64,000 bases of DNA, from positions 1 to 64,000 of the forward strand of contig CAVRYN010000007.1 in the NCBI GenBank assembly GCA_963725505.1. The letters run 5' to 3'. Numbering within the stretch: position 1 is the stretch's first letter; every line of letters starts with the position of its first letter. The stretch comes from Udaeobacter sp963725505. Lineage in GTDB: Bacteria; Verrucomicrobiota; Verrucomicrobiia; Chthoniobacterales; UBA10450. Below the pieces are notes generated by a model. The model saw only the letters and a list, made by a program, of their open reading frames with translations, had not been told where the DNA came from and searched no databases. The position numbers were made by a program, and so were the translations under genes. Below are positions 45,257 through 53,053 of this stretch, piece after piece.

Positions 45257-45724
45257 GTGTCGTGCGTTCGAATTTTCCTCAGCGAGTTGCATTCGTGGGA
45301 ATGGCTCGGGATCCTCATGGCTCGGATTGCCGTAGGTCTGCTTTTTTTCCTTTCGGGGCGGGACAAACTCTTTGTGCCTGAGCGGCGGGAACAGATGCGC
45401 CAGACGCTGATCGACGCGCATGTTCCTTTTCCTGAGTTCAACACGATTTTTGTTTCGACCGTTGAATTGGTGTCAGGCCTCCTTCTGATTTTTGGAGCGC
45501 TGACGCCTCTCGCCTGCGTGATGCTCGGATGCGTAATGATTACGGCTATTGCGACGACCGTCATTCGCAATATTAAAGCGACGTCTCTGCCTGCCTGGCT
45601 CTCGGAATTTTTATATCTTCCCGAGGTCCTTTATTTGGTCATTCTAATTTGGCTTTTTTTGTCGGGGCCTGGTTGGCTCAGCGTGGATCATTGGATCTTC
45701 AAGTGGGCAGGAACGGCGGTATAA
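45257..45724 (+). CDS. DoxX-family membrane protein
   Basis: 155 residues from GTG 45257; ATG 45317 is the alternative but would remove the conserved start ELHSWEWLGILMARIAVGLL. DoxX blocks are visible: RIAVGLLFFLSGRDKLFVPE, ELVSGLLLIFGALTPLACVM and a C-terminal membrane pair. The family is linked to quinone-dependent thiosulfate oxidation or oxidative stress in some species; here the function is open. Its stop codon lies in a REP-like hairpin shared with the end of the following transposase. Confidence 0.82.
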   Translation: MSCVRIFLSELHSWEWLGILMARIAVGLLFFLSGRDKLFVPERREQMRQTLIDAHVPFPEFNTIFVSTVELVSGLLLIFGALTPLACVMLGCVMITAIATTVIRNIKATSLPAWLSEFLYLPEVLYLVILIWLFLSGPGWLSVDHWIFKWAGTAV

Positions 45725-45731
45725 TACCGCC
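45715..45731. repeat. REP-like hairpin upstream of the RAYT gene
   Basis: GGCGGTATAATACCGCC: 7-bp stem with TAA loop, 6 bp before the transposase start. The identical 17-mer is at 46364-46380. Confidence 0.9.
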
Positions 45732-45737
45732 GCTCCT

Positions 45738-46373
45738 ATGAAGTTCTTCGATCCGCATGGAGACATCCGCTTTACACACAATCGTCTGCCGCATTGGCAA
45801 CAGAGTGGAGCGGTTTACTTCGTTACATTCCGCCTGGCTGACGCGCTTCCGGAACAGCTGCTCGAGCAATGGCAAGACGAACGCGACGTCTGGCTCAAAT
45901 TCCATCCGCTGCCTTGGAGTGCTGATGTGGAAGAAGAATACCACCGACGGTTCTCGCGAACAATCGAAGATTGGCTCGACGCTAGCCATGGCTCGTGCGT
46001 TTTGCGCCGTCGCGCGTGCGCGCAGGAGATCGCAACCGCGGTGCGGCATTTCGATGGAGCGCGCGTAAACGTTATCTCGTTCGTGATTATGCCGAATCAT
46101 GTGCATTCGTTGTTCGCAACGGTGAACGGCTGGCCGCTGGAGAAACTCGTGCATTCCTGGAAAAGACAATCCGCGGTGCGCATTAACCGCCTCATTGATA
46201 ACAGCGGTGCGCTGTGGCAGCGCGATTATTTTGATCGACTCGTGCGCGGTGAAAAGCACTTTGCTAGGTGCGTTCGCTACATCCGCAACAATGCCGCGAA
46301 GGCGCACCTGCGGCCTGGCGAGTATACTTTGTACGAGAGCGACATCGCTCGGGCCGTGGGAGAGGCGGTATAA
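45738..46373 (+). mobile_element. REP-associated tyrosine transposase (RAYT, Y1/HUH)
   Basis: 211 residues. The N-terminus RLPHWQQSGAVYFVTFRLAD and the HUH motif in VIMPNHVHSLFA are those of TnpA_REP/Y1 transposases; the catalytic Tyr lies in HFARCVRYIRNNAAKAHL and is preceded by W-Q-R-D-Y-F-D-R. RAYTs mobilise REP hairpins or pairs of them (REPINs) and are usually single-copy, flanked by the hairpins. Here identical 17-bp hairpins lie immediately before the start and over the stop codon. The gene is intact in one frame, unlike many neighbours. It could be the driver of some of the palindromic repeats in this genome. Confidence 0.92.
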
Positions 46374-46380
46374 TACCGCC
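46364..46380. repeat. REP-like hairpin at the RAYT 3' end
   Basis: GGCGGTATAATACCGCC, identical to 45715-45731, here spanning the transposase stop codon (TAA is the loop). The next bases (TTTCCTATT) resemble those after the first copy (GCTCCTATG). Confidence 0.9.
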
Positions 46381-46384
46381 TTTC

Positions 46385-47247
46385 CTATTCGGTGAGTTTG
46401 TCGGCCGGTTGCGGCTCGCGCTCCGGAATCTCGCCGTCTGGCAGTCGCCACGCACGCTGCTGGCGAAACGGCAACGCGAAGAGCTTGCCCTAACGTGAGC
46501 TCGTGTTCGTCGCGATAAGCGGCAACGCCGATGGTAATGGCGTCCTGCGGAATATCGCGGCGCAACGTGCGATGTAGTTTGTCCCACCAGCAAAAGATCG
46601 TGCCCCAGTTTGAATTGGTCTCGCGCTGCACAATCGAATGGTGAATCCCGTGCATGCGCGGCGTCACGACTACCAGGTTCAAAATCCGTTCGACCTGTAT
46701 CGGCAATCGCCAGTTGGAATGATGAAAAAGCGTTGCAGCCTCGAATGTAATAAAGAAGACGACCAGCATTATCGGCGCGACGCCAAAGAGCGTCACCGCA
46801 AGCTGAAAGAAATCCAATCGAGAAAATCATTTCGCCGAAATGAAATCGCGCGGCCGTGCTGACATCGAGGTCGAGATCGGTGTGATGCACGTTATGGAAC
46901 CGCCAGAAGATTGGGATCATGTGATTGGCCCAATGCCACCACCAATAGGCGTAATCCATCAGGAGGAACGTCGCGATCCCAGCGACCCATCCGGGAACGG
47001 CAAGCCAATTCAGCAAACCGATATGTCGTTCTTTTGCCCACATCGCGATGGCGATCGGGATCGGCAGCATGGCGAGGCGAACTATGGCAAAACCGGGAAT
47101 CGAAAGCACAAAGTTGCGCACGAGCCGATGCAGCACGCTGAAGTGCTGGCGTCGCAACGGAAATCGCCATTGCAGCCAGAGCAGCGCAACGAATCCGCAA
47201 GCCAGCAGTGGCCTGCCGACATAGTCCATCAACGGAATTCTTTGCAT
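46385..47247 (-). pseudogene. Fatty acid hydroxylase / sterol desaturase-type protein, two frameshifts
   Basis: Membrane di-iron hydroxylase: H-W-A-N-H and H-N-V-H-H (WWHWANHMIPIFWRFHNVHH), then H-H after a shift near 46820 (FEAATLFHHSNWRLPI) and H-G-I-H-H (VTPRMHGIHHSIVQRETNSN). A second shift near 46485 restores the C-terminus (KLFALPFRQQRAWRLPDGEI). It would hydroxylate or desaturate a lipid in the membrane using oxygen. Start ATG 47247 gives the first helix PLLACGFVALLWLQWRFPL. The RAYT 3' hairpin ends 4 bp from the stop, so the transposase inserted just past this gene. Confidence 0.8.
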
Positions 47248-47410
47248 TGATTTAGTATTCTCGGCAGCGCTGCAGGCGGCACGCCTGCCGCTACAGTGAT
47301 GCTCGATCAATCACGATGATCTCTTTCTGTAGAGGCAGCCGTGTCGGCTGCATTTAACGAACCAGCTGCAACTTTATCATCGGTTCGTACACAAGGGCAA
47401 CGCACAGCCA

Positions 47411-47427
47411 GTAGTGTCCTAATTTGG
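47411..47427 (+). repeat. Left 17-bp inverted repeat of the island
   Basis: GTAGTGTCCTAATTTGG, exact inverted partner at 49749-49765, 2.3 kb away. Confidence 0.85.
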
Positions 47428-47524
47428 CCATGACAATCGTTTCTTCCCCTCGGGTGGCTGGCAGCCTCGCCAATCGAGTCGTTATTGCAGCTGATTCCCG
47501 TCCGCGATTATCCTAGCGTGCGTC

Positions 47525-47749
47525 ATGCAGAACCGAGTTCGATTGGAAATTGTGGATGGACCGCTGAAGGGAAAGAAATTTGAGTTCGCTGAGCGCGACA
47601 CTTTCATCTTCGGACGCGCTTCTGATTGTCATGCTCATCTGCCTGATGACACGCGCGTCTCGCGCCACCATTTTATCCTTGAGGTGAATCCACCTCCCAG
47701 GAACTCAAACCTTGGCGAGGCAATCGAGTGCGAGGAATGGTTTCTCTGA
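47525..47749 (+). pseudogene. Truncated FHA-domain gene
   Basis: The first 58 residues are an FHA domain start (RLEIVDGPLKGKKFEFAERD, TFIFGRASDCHAHLPDDTRV, SRHHFILEVNPP) including the phosphothreonine-binding G-R and S-R-H residues. The sequence then ends abruptly in non-FHA residues after about 60, at the junction with the PatG-like gene on the other strand. In related proteins this start leads into a full FHA and a Ser/Thr kinase. The missing beta strands mean it cannot fold normally. It seems cut by the same rearrangement that truncated the protease gene. Confidence 0.65.
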
Positions 47750-48977
47750 TTGGAATCATCAAGCCAGCGCAGATCTCAAGCGGGGCGATCGGCGCTCGCA
47801 CTCCGATGACAACGTCCATGTCCGTCGGACTCGGCGCGGGACGCATGGCTTCGGTCAACAGATCGAAGTGCACCGGGTCGCGCGGCACCAGGATGTAGGT
47901 CTCCAGTCCCTCGATGCTCAGCACCCAGCACACTTGGCGCGCCAGATATCGGTTCTCGCGATTTGATAGGATCGAATGGGCTGTCTGCCGGTCGGTAAGC
48001 CCTTTCGTGTCGTCTGCTCGGTAGGCGACCTGGGCAAATTCCTTTTCCACCGCGAGGCTGGGAAAACGCGGCCCGATCCTGCCCAGCGCATAGACGAAAG
48101 AACGGGCTTCAAAGGCCGACGCACCTGCACAGGTTGGACACGGCGCAGGCGTCAATTGCTGCGGCGCGAGGCTTCCCGCAGGGCGATTGTTTTCGTGCGA
48201 CGGCACATGGGTTGTCGCGCCACGGTCGGTGGGATGCTGTTCTGTCAATGTTTCGGGCTTAATGACCGCCGAAGCACGTACCGGTAATGACGGAGCCGGA
48301 TGGAGACGCAGCGTGATCAGACTGGTGACGCCCTCTCCGGGCGCGCTCAATCCGCGCCGGCCGATGGAACTCCCGATGTTCGACAGGTCGAGCGGCCTGC
48401 CGCGCCGGTCGCAGGCGATCACCGCAATCACCGCCGGATGCCGCGTGATGAGGGTGCTGCCAACCGTTCCCTGATTCCCCGCTGCGGCCACGACAATCAC
48501 GCCGCGCGTTGCGGCAAAATCGAGTGCCTCCGCCAAAGCGCGTTCACCTTTCGCTGAAGGGGGTTGCGCGAGAGCCGCGCTCAAATTCACGAGGCGGGCA
48601 CCTGCGTCGATGCACTCGATGATTGCCTTCGCAAGCGCCTCGGGCGTGGCGCTCGGGATCAACTCGTTCGCGGATATGGTCTCGGGAAAAATCGGGCGAA
48701 CGAGCAAAGTGCAGCCCGGGCAGATAGCTGGCGCGGCGGAGCTTCTCTTCGCGGACAAGATCCCCGCGACAAAGGTTCCGTGCATGCATGCGAGGCTGCT
48801 GGCTCGATCGCACGTGCCGCCGATCCTGCCGCCAATCTCGCGGACGTTTTCACCTGCGAGATCGGGATGGCCGATGACGACAGGCCCGTCAACCAAGCCG
48901 ATAACGATCTCGGGCCTGCCACTCGTAAGCTCCATCAACTGAGTGAGGTTGATTAAGTCCAAAATGCCGTCCGCCAT
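47673..48977 (-). pseudogene. PatG-like S8 protease lacking the catalytic serine region
   Basis: From ATG 48977 about 434 residues. The subtilisin part has the Asp (EIVIGLVDGPVVIGHPDL), His (LACMHGTFVAGILSA) and oxyanion Asn (VVAAAGNQGTVGS). The G-T-S catalytic Ser motif that should follow GRRGLSAPGEGVTSLI is missing, replaced by a linker. The C-terminal part (CPTCAGASAFEARSFVYALG, RIGPRFPSLAVEKEFAQV, ENRYLARQVCWVLSIEGLET, PSPTDMDVVIGVRAPIAPLE) is the domain of PatA/PatG-family cyanobactin-type maturation proteases. It ends early after GLMIPI. No precursor peptide or PatE-like gene was found nearby. Relict of a peptide-maturation system. Confidence 0.7.
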
Positions 48978-49178
48978 CGTCCCGTCCACAGCTTTGTAGG
49001 TGTCACCATAAATTGCTAATACTCCTGTTTCCCGGTCAGCTTCTCGCGAACCGAGACACAAGCCAATAAGAAAGTTCAAAAAGAAGTGAAGTAACGAAAT
49101 GGTCCGGTGGTTCGGCGTGAGTCGATGAATCTCGCTCGGTGATCGACAGGTGCGCGGCGGTTGGATAGGATCGTGAGG

Positions 49179-49275
49179 ATGGCCCGCAAAGCACGCGTCG
49201 AATTCGAGGGAGCGAAATATCACGTCCTGGATCGCGGCGACCGGCGCGAGGCGAACTTTGGCGATGAGGCAGAAC
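49179..49275 (+). pseudogene. N-terminal remnant of a Y1-type transposase
   Basis: MARKARVEFEGAKYHVLDRG followed by DRREANF matches the invariant start of a second REP-type transposase group (M-A-R-x-x-R-x-x-x-x-x-x-x-Y-H-V-x-x-R-G). The HUH and Tyr parts are absent because the sequence runs into higA. It belongs to a different subgroup than the intact RAYT at 45738. Confidence 0.7.
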
Positions 49276-49318
49276 CGGGGCAGATTCGGGCACAACGCCA
49301 GCGAGTGTCGAAGGCGGC

Positions 49319-49627
49319 TCAGGCCGCGGCGAGCGGCGAGCAGCGCGCGATCTTCGGCAACCCGCCTGCGCGTTCCATGCGTCGCAGTTCGTAATCGGCC
49401 TGGAGGTTGAGCCAGAACTGCGAGCTGTTGCCGAAGTATTGCGAGAGGCGGAACGCGGTGTCCGTGGTGATGGCGCGCTTGCCATGCACGATTTCATTGA
49501 TGTGGCGCGGCGGGACGCCGATGTCTTTCGCGAGCCGGTATTCGGTGATGCCGAGCGGCTTGAGAAATTCTTCGACCAGCATTTCGCCGGGCGTGATGAG
49601 CGGGAGCAGTTTGGTTTTTGTCTTCAT
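49319..49627 (-). CDS. higA: HigA-type antitoxin, orphan
   Basis: 102 residues from ATG 49627. The VapI/HigA helix-turn-helix is clear: LLPLITPGEMLVEEFLKPLG, ITEYRLAKDIGVPPRHINEI, VHGKRAITTDTAFRLSQYFG and SSQFWLNLQADYELRR. It normally represses its own operon and neutralises the HigB mRNA endonuclease. Here only the last residues of a HigB (FEIVDYH) survive upstream, so the toxin is lost and the antitoxin is an orphan regulator or relic. It lies inside the inverted-repeat island. Confidence 0.85.
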   Translation of the reverse strand: MKTKTKLLPLITPGEMLVEEFLKPLGITEYRLAKDIGVPPRHINEIVHGKRAITTDTAFRLSQYFGNSSQFWLNLQADYELRRMERAGGLPKIARCSPLAAA

Positions 49628-49655
49628 ATTCGGTTCGGATCGAAATTCGCGGCGG

Positions 49656-49710
49656 TCAGTGGTAATCCACAATCTCGAAGGGGAACCGGAGCCAGGCTGT
49701 GAATCTCGCT
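49656..49710 (-). pseudogene. C-terminal remnant of HigB toxin
   Basis: The frame ending at 49656 reads AWLRFPFEIVDYH then stop, the typical HigB/RelE C-terminus (D/F-E-I-V-D-Y-H), 28 bp upstream of the higA start as in complete operons. The rest of the toxin gene is missing. Confidence 0.65.
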
Positions 49711-49748
49711 CTTTCTTGAGCACATTGATTTTTTCCTACTCAAAAAAA

Positions 49749-49765
49749 CCAAATTAGGACACTAC
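49749..49765 (-). repeat. Right 17-bp inverted repeat of the island
   Basis: CCAAATTAGGACACTAC, exact reverse complement of 47411-47427. Confidence 0.85.
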
Positions 49766-49799
49766 CGAGCAGCCGATGGGCGAACGAAGTTTTTTTCTT

Positions 49800-50744
49800 T
49801 TATGCCCCGATGCGCCGAAACGTGAACGTGGTCTCCGGTTTTGTGACCTCGCCGTTCATCTCAAGCAAAGGGTATGCAAGAAAATTGATCGGTCCGCTTT
49901 GGGGCTCCGGATCGACCACCAGGTCGCGGCCCTTCGTTAGTTCGAAGCGATTCGCTGGATTGTGGCCAAAATAATAATCAGCGAGCTTCGGATTTTTCCA
50001 TGCCTCGCTGATATCCACCGGGACCCAGCGCCCGTCCGCCAGGAATTCTGCCCAGCAATGATAGCCCTCGATTGTGCCTTCGTTTTTGTCGGCGGGAATC
50101 GTAGCGCCGATGGCAAAACGCGCCGGGATACCAATGCTGCGCGCCAGAGCAATGAAATAGGAATGAAAATCGGTGCAGTTACCGGTGCGCGCATCACAGG
50201 CGTACTTGGCGTCGCCGCGACCCCAGCCAGTCCCTGACTTGTCGTAGCGCATGCGGCCCATCACGTGATCGTACAGCGCTTTCGCGCGATCGAGATCGTC
50301 AGTCTTTCCAGCCGTTGCTTTTTGAGCGAGCGTTTTGAAGGTTTCGTTAATCGGTACCAGTTTTTCCGGACGCAAATAACGTGCGGCTTCTGTATTGTTC
50401 GCAGGATAGGGCGCTTTTTCCTTGCGCACGACACGGTAGCGCACCTCGACCGTTTTGCCGCTGTCTTCAGGCTGAGGATGGAGAACGCAAATGTCATTGC
50501 CATAATCCTGGTCATGAACCTTTTCCCATTTCATTGGAATATTCAGCTCTTCCACGGTCACCGTTTGAAATGAGTCTGTCTTCGCCAGCGGTATCCAGAC
50601 ACGGGCCTCGCTTGTGATGTCCGGAAGTTTAACTCGATAGACAAACTCGAATTGATCTGTGCCTTTGACGATGCCTGGAGTATCAGCAGCGAGGCTCGTG
50701 ACCGCTATCACCAGAGGAAATACCGCGAGAGTCAGAAGTCGCAT
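49800..50744 (-). CDS. Secreted transglutaminase-like protein
   Basis: 314 residues with a signal peptide (LTLAVFPLVIAVTSLAA). The papain-like transglutaminase core shows Cys in RTGNCTDFHSYFIALARSIG (about 190), His in IEGYHCWAEFL and Asp in WVPVDISEAWK, so a catalytic triad is complete. An N-terminal beta domain (FEFVYRVKLPDITSEARVWI) precedes it. In bacteria such proteins are usually secreted peptidases or amidases rather than protein cross-linkers. It is adjacent to the small secreted protein gene at 50769 on the same strand, which could be transcribed first. Confidence 0.88.
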   Translation of the reverse strand: MRLLTLAVFPLVIAVTSLAADTPGIVKGTDQFEFVYRVKLPDITSEARVWIPLAKTDSFQTVTVEELNIPMKWEKVHDQDYGNDICVLHPQPEDSGKTVEVRYRVVRKEKAPYPANNTEAARYLRPEKLVPINETFKTLAQKATAGKTDDLDRAKALYDHVMGRMRYDKSGTGWGRGDAKYACDARTGNCTDFHSYFIALARSIGIPARFAIGATIPADKNEGTIEGYHCWAEFLADGRWVPVDISEAWKNPKLADYYFGHNPANRFELTKGRDLVVDPEPQSGPINFLAYPLLEMNGEVTKPETTFTFRRIGA

Positions 50745-50768
50745 GGCAATTGTAGAAACGGTGGCGGA

Positions 50769-51302
50769 TTAGCTCGCCGGCACCTTGTGCCACTTGCCAT
50801 TCTCTTCTTTCCAATTGTAAAGCGGTTTACCATCGATCTTGTGAACTGACGTCTCCGTGACTTTCATTTTGCCCGGCTGCCCAGTAAGGAAGAAATCGAT
50901 GTCGTAGGTCTTCCCATCGGTCCCTTTCATATCCACACAGGCGAAATATTTCCCGCCACCCAAGTCCTGTAATCTATCGTCGTGAACTTTTATCAAATCG
51001 AGGGCGAGATCCTGGCCTTGATATTTGACGTGCATTTTCCCGTTGGCGCCTTGTTTGCTTTCGGCGTCGATGTGCTTCTTTATTCCGGCAGAAATGTCAG
51101 CGGTGCTAACTTGCTTCTGGGCGCCACCTCCTTTCGGATGCTCGGGATGCTCAGGGTGTTCCTGTGAAAGAAGCACCGTTGCCGGCGAAAGAAATAATGC
51201 AATGGCTGCTGCGATAATGAGTCTTGAGATTATATGAATTCCTCCGTTTCCACTTCGTCTGGTCGTAATTGGCTGGACGTCCTGATGAGTTTTACGCCTC
51301 AC
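50769..51302 (-). CDS. Small secreted protein, paralogue of 58436-58948
   Basis: Up to 177 residues. The GTG start at 51302 is unlikely; a signal-peptide-like segment (LIIAAAIALFLSPATVLLS) begins near 51235, with no good ATG just before it, so the start may be ATT or damaged. The mature part (STADISAGIKKHIDAESKQG, LIKVHDDRLQDLGGGKYFAC, VDMKGTDGKTYDIDFFLTGQ, KVTETSVHKIDGKPLYNWKE) is about 60 percent identical by eye to the protein at 58436. The fold is beta-rich with one Cys; function unknown. The two copies are 7.5 kb apart and were not tandem. Confidence 0.7.
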   Translation of the reverse strand: MRRKTHQDVQPITTRRSGNGGIHIISRLIIAAAIALFLSPATVLLSQEHPEHPEHPKGGGAQKQVSTADISAGIKKHIDAESKQGANGKMHVKYQGQDLALDLIKVHDDRLQDLGGGKYFACVDMKGTDGKTYDIDFFLTGQPGKMKVTETSVHKIDGKPLYNWKEENGKWHKVPAS

Positions 51303-51331
51303 GACTTACGAGCACAAGTGTAGTTATTCCA

Positions 51332-52021
51332 ATGCAGTTTTCAATCATTGTTCCGGTTTTCAATGAGGCGCCGTTGATAAGGCGATTTCTCGCGCACGTG
51401 CGTGAGCGAACGCCTGGGGCCGAAATTATTGTCGCCGATGGTGAAAGCACCGATGGCACGGCTGATCTCGCTGCAGGGTTCTGCGATCGGCTTGTTGAGA
51501 GCCAGCGGGGTCGTGCGAGGCAAATGAATGCCGGGGCGCAGGCCGCGCACGGGGACATTCTTTGGTTTGTCCACGCAGATGTCGAACTGCCATTGCAATG
51601 TTTGGATGAGATCGCGCGCATCATGGAGGATTCGAATGTTGTCGGCGGCTACTTCCGGATTCGCCTGCCGAGAGCCCTGGTTTATCGGTTAACGGACAGT
51701 TTCGCGCATTACGCAGGCGTCATGCTTCGAATGCGATGCGGCGATCATGGAATCTTCTGTCGGCGAACTGCATTTGTTGATGTTGGCGGATTTCCTACGG
51801 TGCCGCTGATGGAAGATGTGGAATTTTTCCGCCGACTGCATCGCTGCGGGAATGTGGTTCACAGCGAGAAGCGAATTGTGGTAAGCCCTCGCCGCTACGA
51901 AGCAATCGGACGCGCCCGCCTGACATTTGCCTATGGATTCATCGCAACGCTTTATCTTTTCGGCGTCTCGCCCTCGATGCTTGCGTCGATTTACAAACGA
52001 ACGTGCTGCCTCAAGGAGTGA
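51332..52021 (+). CDS. TIGR04283-like arsenosugar-type glycosyltransferase
   Basis: 229 residues from ATG 51332 (MQFSIIVPVFNEAPLIRRFL). GT2 fold with EIIVADGESTDGTADLA and FVHADVELP, and the family signature GRARQMNAGAQAAHGDILWF. TIGR04283 is named for transferases found with radical SAM/selenodomain and arsenosugar genes; ArsS is 6.3 kb away in this window. The C-terminal part (VPLMEDVEFFRRLHRCGNVV) has the E-D-x-x-F-x-x-R-L motif of catalytic base and acceptor site. Probably acts on a nucleotide sugar in the cytoplasm. It is followed by two GACGGCT hairpins, which may end its transcript. Confidence 0.8.
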   Translation: MQFSIIVPVFNEAPLIRRFLAHVRERTPGAEIIVADGESTDGTADLAAGFCDRLVESQRGRARQMNAGAQAAHGDILWFVHADVELPLQCLDEIARIMEDSNVVGGYFRIRLPRALVYRLTDSFAHYAGVMLRMRCGDHGIFCRRTAFVDVGGFPTVPLMEDVEFFRRLHRCGNVVHSEKRIVVSPRRYEAIGRARLTFAYGFIATLYLFGVSPSMLASIYKRTCCLKE

Positions 52022-52072
52022 CGGCTTCCCAGCCGTCATACTATAAAAGGACGGCTGCCCAAGCCGTCGTTC
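52022..52072. repeat. Twin hairpins after the glycosyltransferase
   Basis: GACGGCTTCCCAGCCGTC and GACGGCTGCCCAAGCCGTC, separated by an A/T-rich ATACTATAAAAG. They fit the class of short hairpins with conserved architecture and variable arms. Confidence 0.6.
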
Positions 52073-52122
52073 CTTGGTTTTGCTTGCCCGAAATCTCACG
52101 CTTGCTCCATTGACCCGATTAA

Positions 52123-52875
52123 ATGAGCAGTTTGCGCCTGGGAGTGAACATCGATCATGTGGCGACGTTGCGGCAGGCGCGTTATGCCACCATGCCGGAA
52201 TCCAAAAACGCAGAGCCTGATCCAATCCTGGCGGCTTCAATTTGCGAGCGAGCGGGCGCTGGCGGAATCGTTACCCATCTGCGCGCTGATCGCCGGCACA
52301 TTCAAGATCGAGACATCGAACGTCTGCGCCAGAACATCATGACCAAACTAAACCTGGAGATGGGCAACACGGAGCAGATCATCGACATTGCGCTGCGCAT
52401 CGTGCCAGATGAGGTCTGCCTCGTTCCGGAAAAACGTGAAGAAGTAACGACAGAGGGAGGCCTTGATGTCATTGCTCAACGCAAGGAACTCGAACCGACT
52501 ATCAAACGTCTGCAACTCGCCGGAATTCGCGTCAGCTTGTTTGTCGATCCTACACTAGAGCAGGTAGATGCAGCGGCCGAGCTCGGCGTGGAAATGATCG
52601 AGCTGCATACTGGCAAACTGGCCAACGCATTTACGGAAAAGATCCAAAAGGAAGAACTTGAACAACTGCGAGCTGCTGCGCGCGCAGCATCGGAATCACA
52701 TCTGCAGGTCAACGCTGGTCACGGCATCAATTACAAAAATATTGCGCTCATCAACCAGGTTCCGTCTCTGACCGAGCTCAACATTGGTCATTCCATCGTA
52801 TCGCGCGCGATGCGCGTTGGACTGGAGACCGCCGTGAAAGAAATGCTCGCCGCGATGGCGAACTATCCGGAATGA
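52123..52875 (+). CDS. pdxJ: Pyridoxine 5'-phosphate synthase
   Basis: 250 residues, family length. TIM barrel with the N-terminal LGVNIDHVATLRQARYAT (the NIDHVAT motif), GAGGIVTHLRADRRHI, LNLEMG, EKREEVTTEGGLDV, ELHTGK and VNAGHGINYKN, which bind 1-deoxyxylulose 5-phosphate and the phosphohydroxy-amino-acetone. It makes pyridoxine phosphate in the DXP-dependent vitamin B6 route. acpS follows 178 bp later in the order also known from Proteobacteria, with a repeat in between. Confidence 0.97.
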   Translation: MSSLRLGVNIDHVATLRQARYATMPESKNAEPDPILAASICERAGAGGIVTHLRADRRHIQDRDIERLRQNIMTKLNLEMGNTEQIIDIALRIVPDEVCLVPEKREEVTTEGGLDVIAQRKELEPTIKRLQLAGIRVSLFVDPTLEQVDAAAELGVEMIELHTGKLANAFTEKIQKEELEQLRAAARAASESHLQVNAGHGINYKNIALINQVPSLTELNIGHSIVSRAMRVGLETAVKEMLAAMANYPE

Positions 52876-52894
52876 ACCCCATTCGCTTGCATCC

Positions 52895-52990
52895 CGGCCG
52901 CGCAGACGGCGAGGGACCTCACATTTTGAAAGGGGAGAGGCTGAGTTGAGGGGTGACTTGAGCGTTTGCAAGTGAGGGATCCCTCACTTA
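52895..52990. repeat. Intergenic repeat between pdxJ and acpS
   Basis: Contains GGCGAGGGACCTCAC and, inverted, GTGAGGGATCCCTCAC (a perfect 12-bp palindrome TGAGGGATCCCTCA inside). Related to the repeats at 29257 and 35405. Confidence 0.6.
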
Positions 52991-53053
52991 CGTTCCTTGG
53001 GAGGACCGCGCGGGGAGAAGTTGCGTGAGACGCCGGCGCTTTCGCGATTTCAG

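Larger units (their letters stand above)
47411..49765. mobile_element. Accessory island between 17-bp perfect inverted repeats
   Basis: GTAGTGTCCTAATTTGG at 47411-47427 and its exact reverse complement at 49749-49765. Between them lie an FHA fragment, a PatG-like protease, a transposase remnant and higA with a higB tail, all truncated or degenerate. The ends look like transposon termini, but no transposase using them is present. Confidence 0.55.

Noticed and set aside
45036..45335. ORF before the DoxX gene
   Set aside because: No recognisable residues and overlaps the DoxX start; possibly a remnant of a membrane protein in another frame, not supportable.
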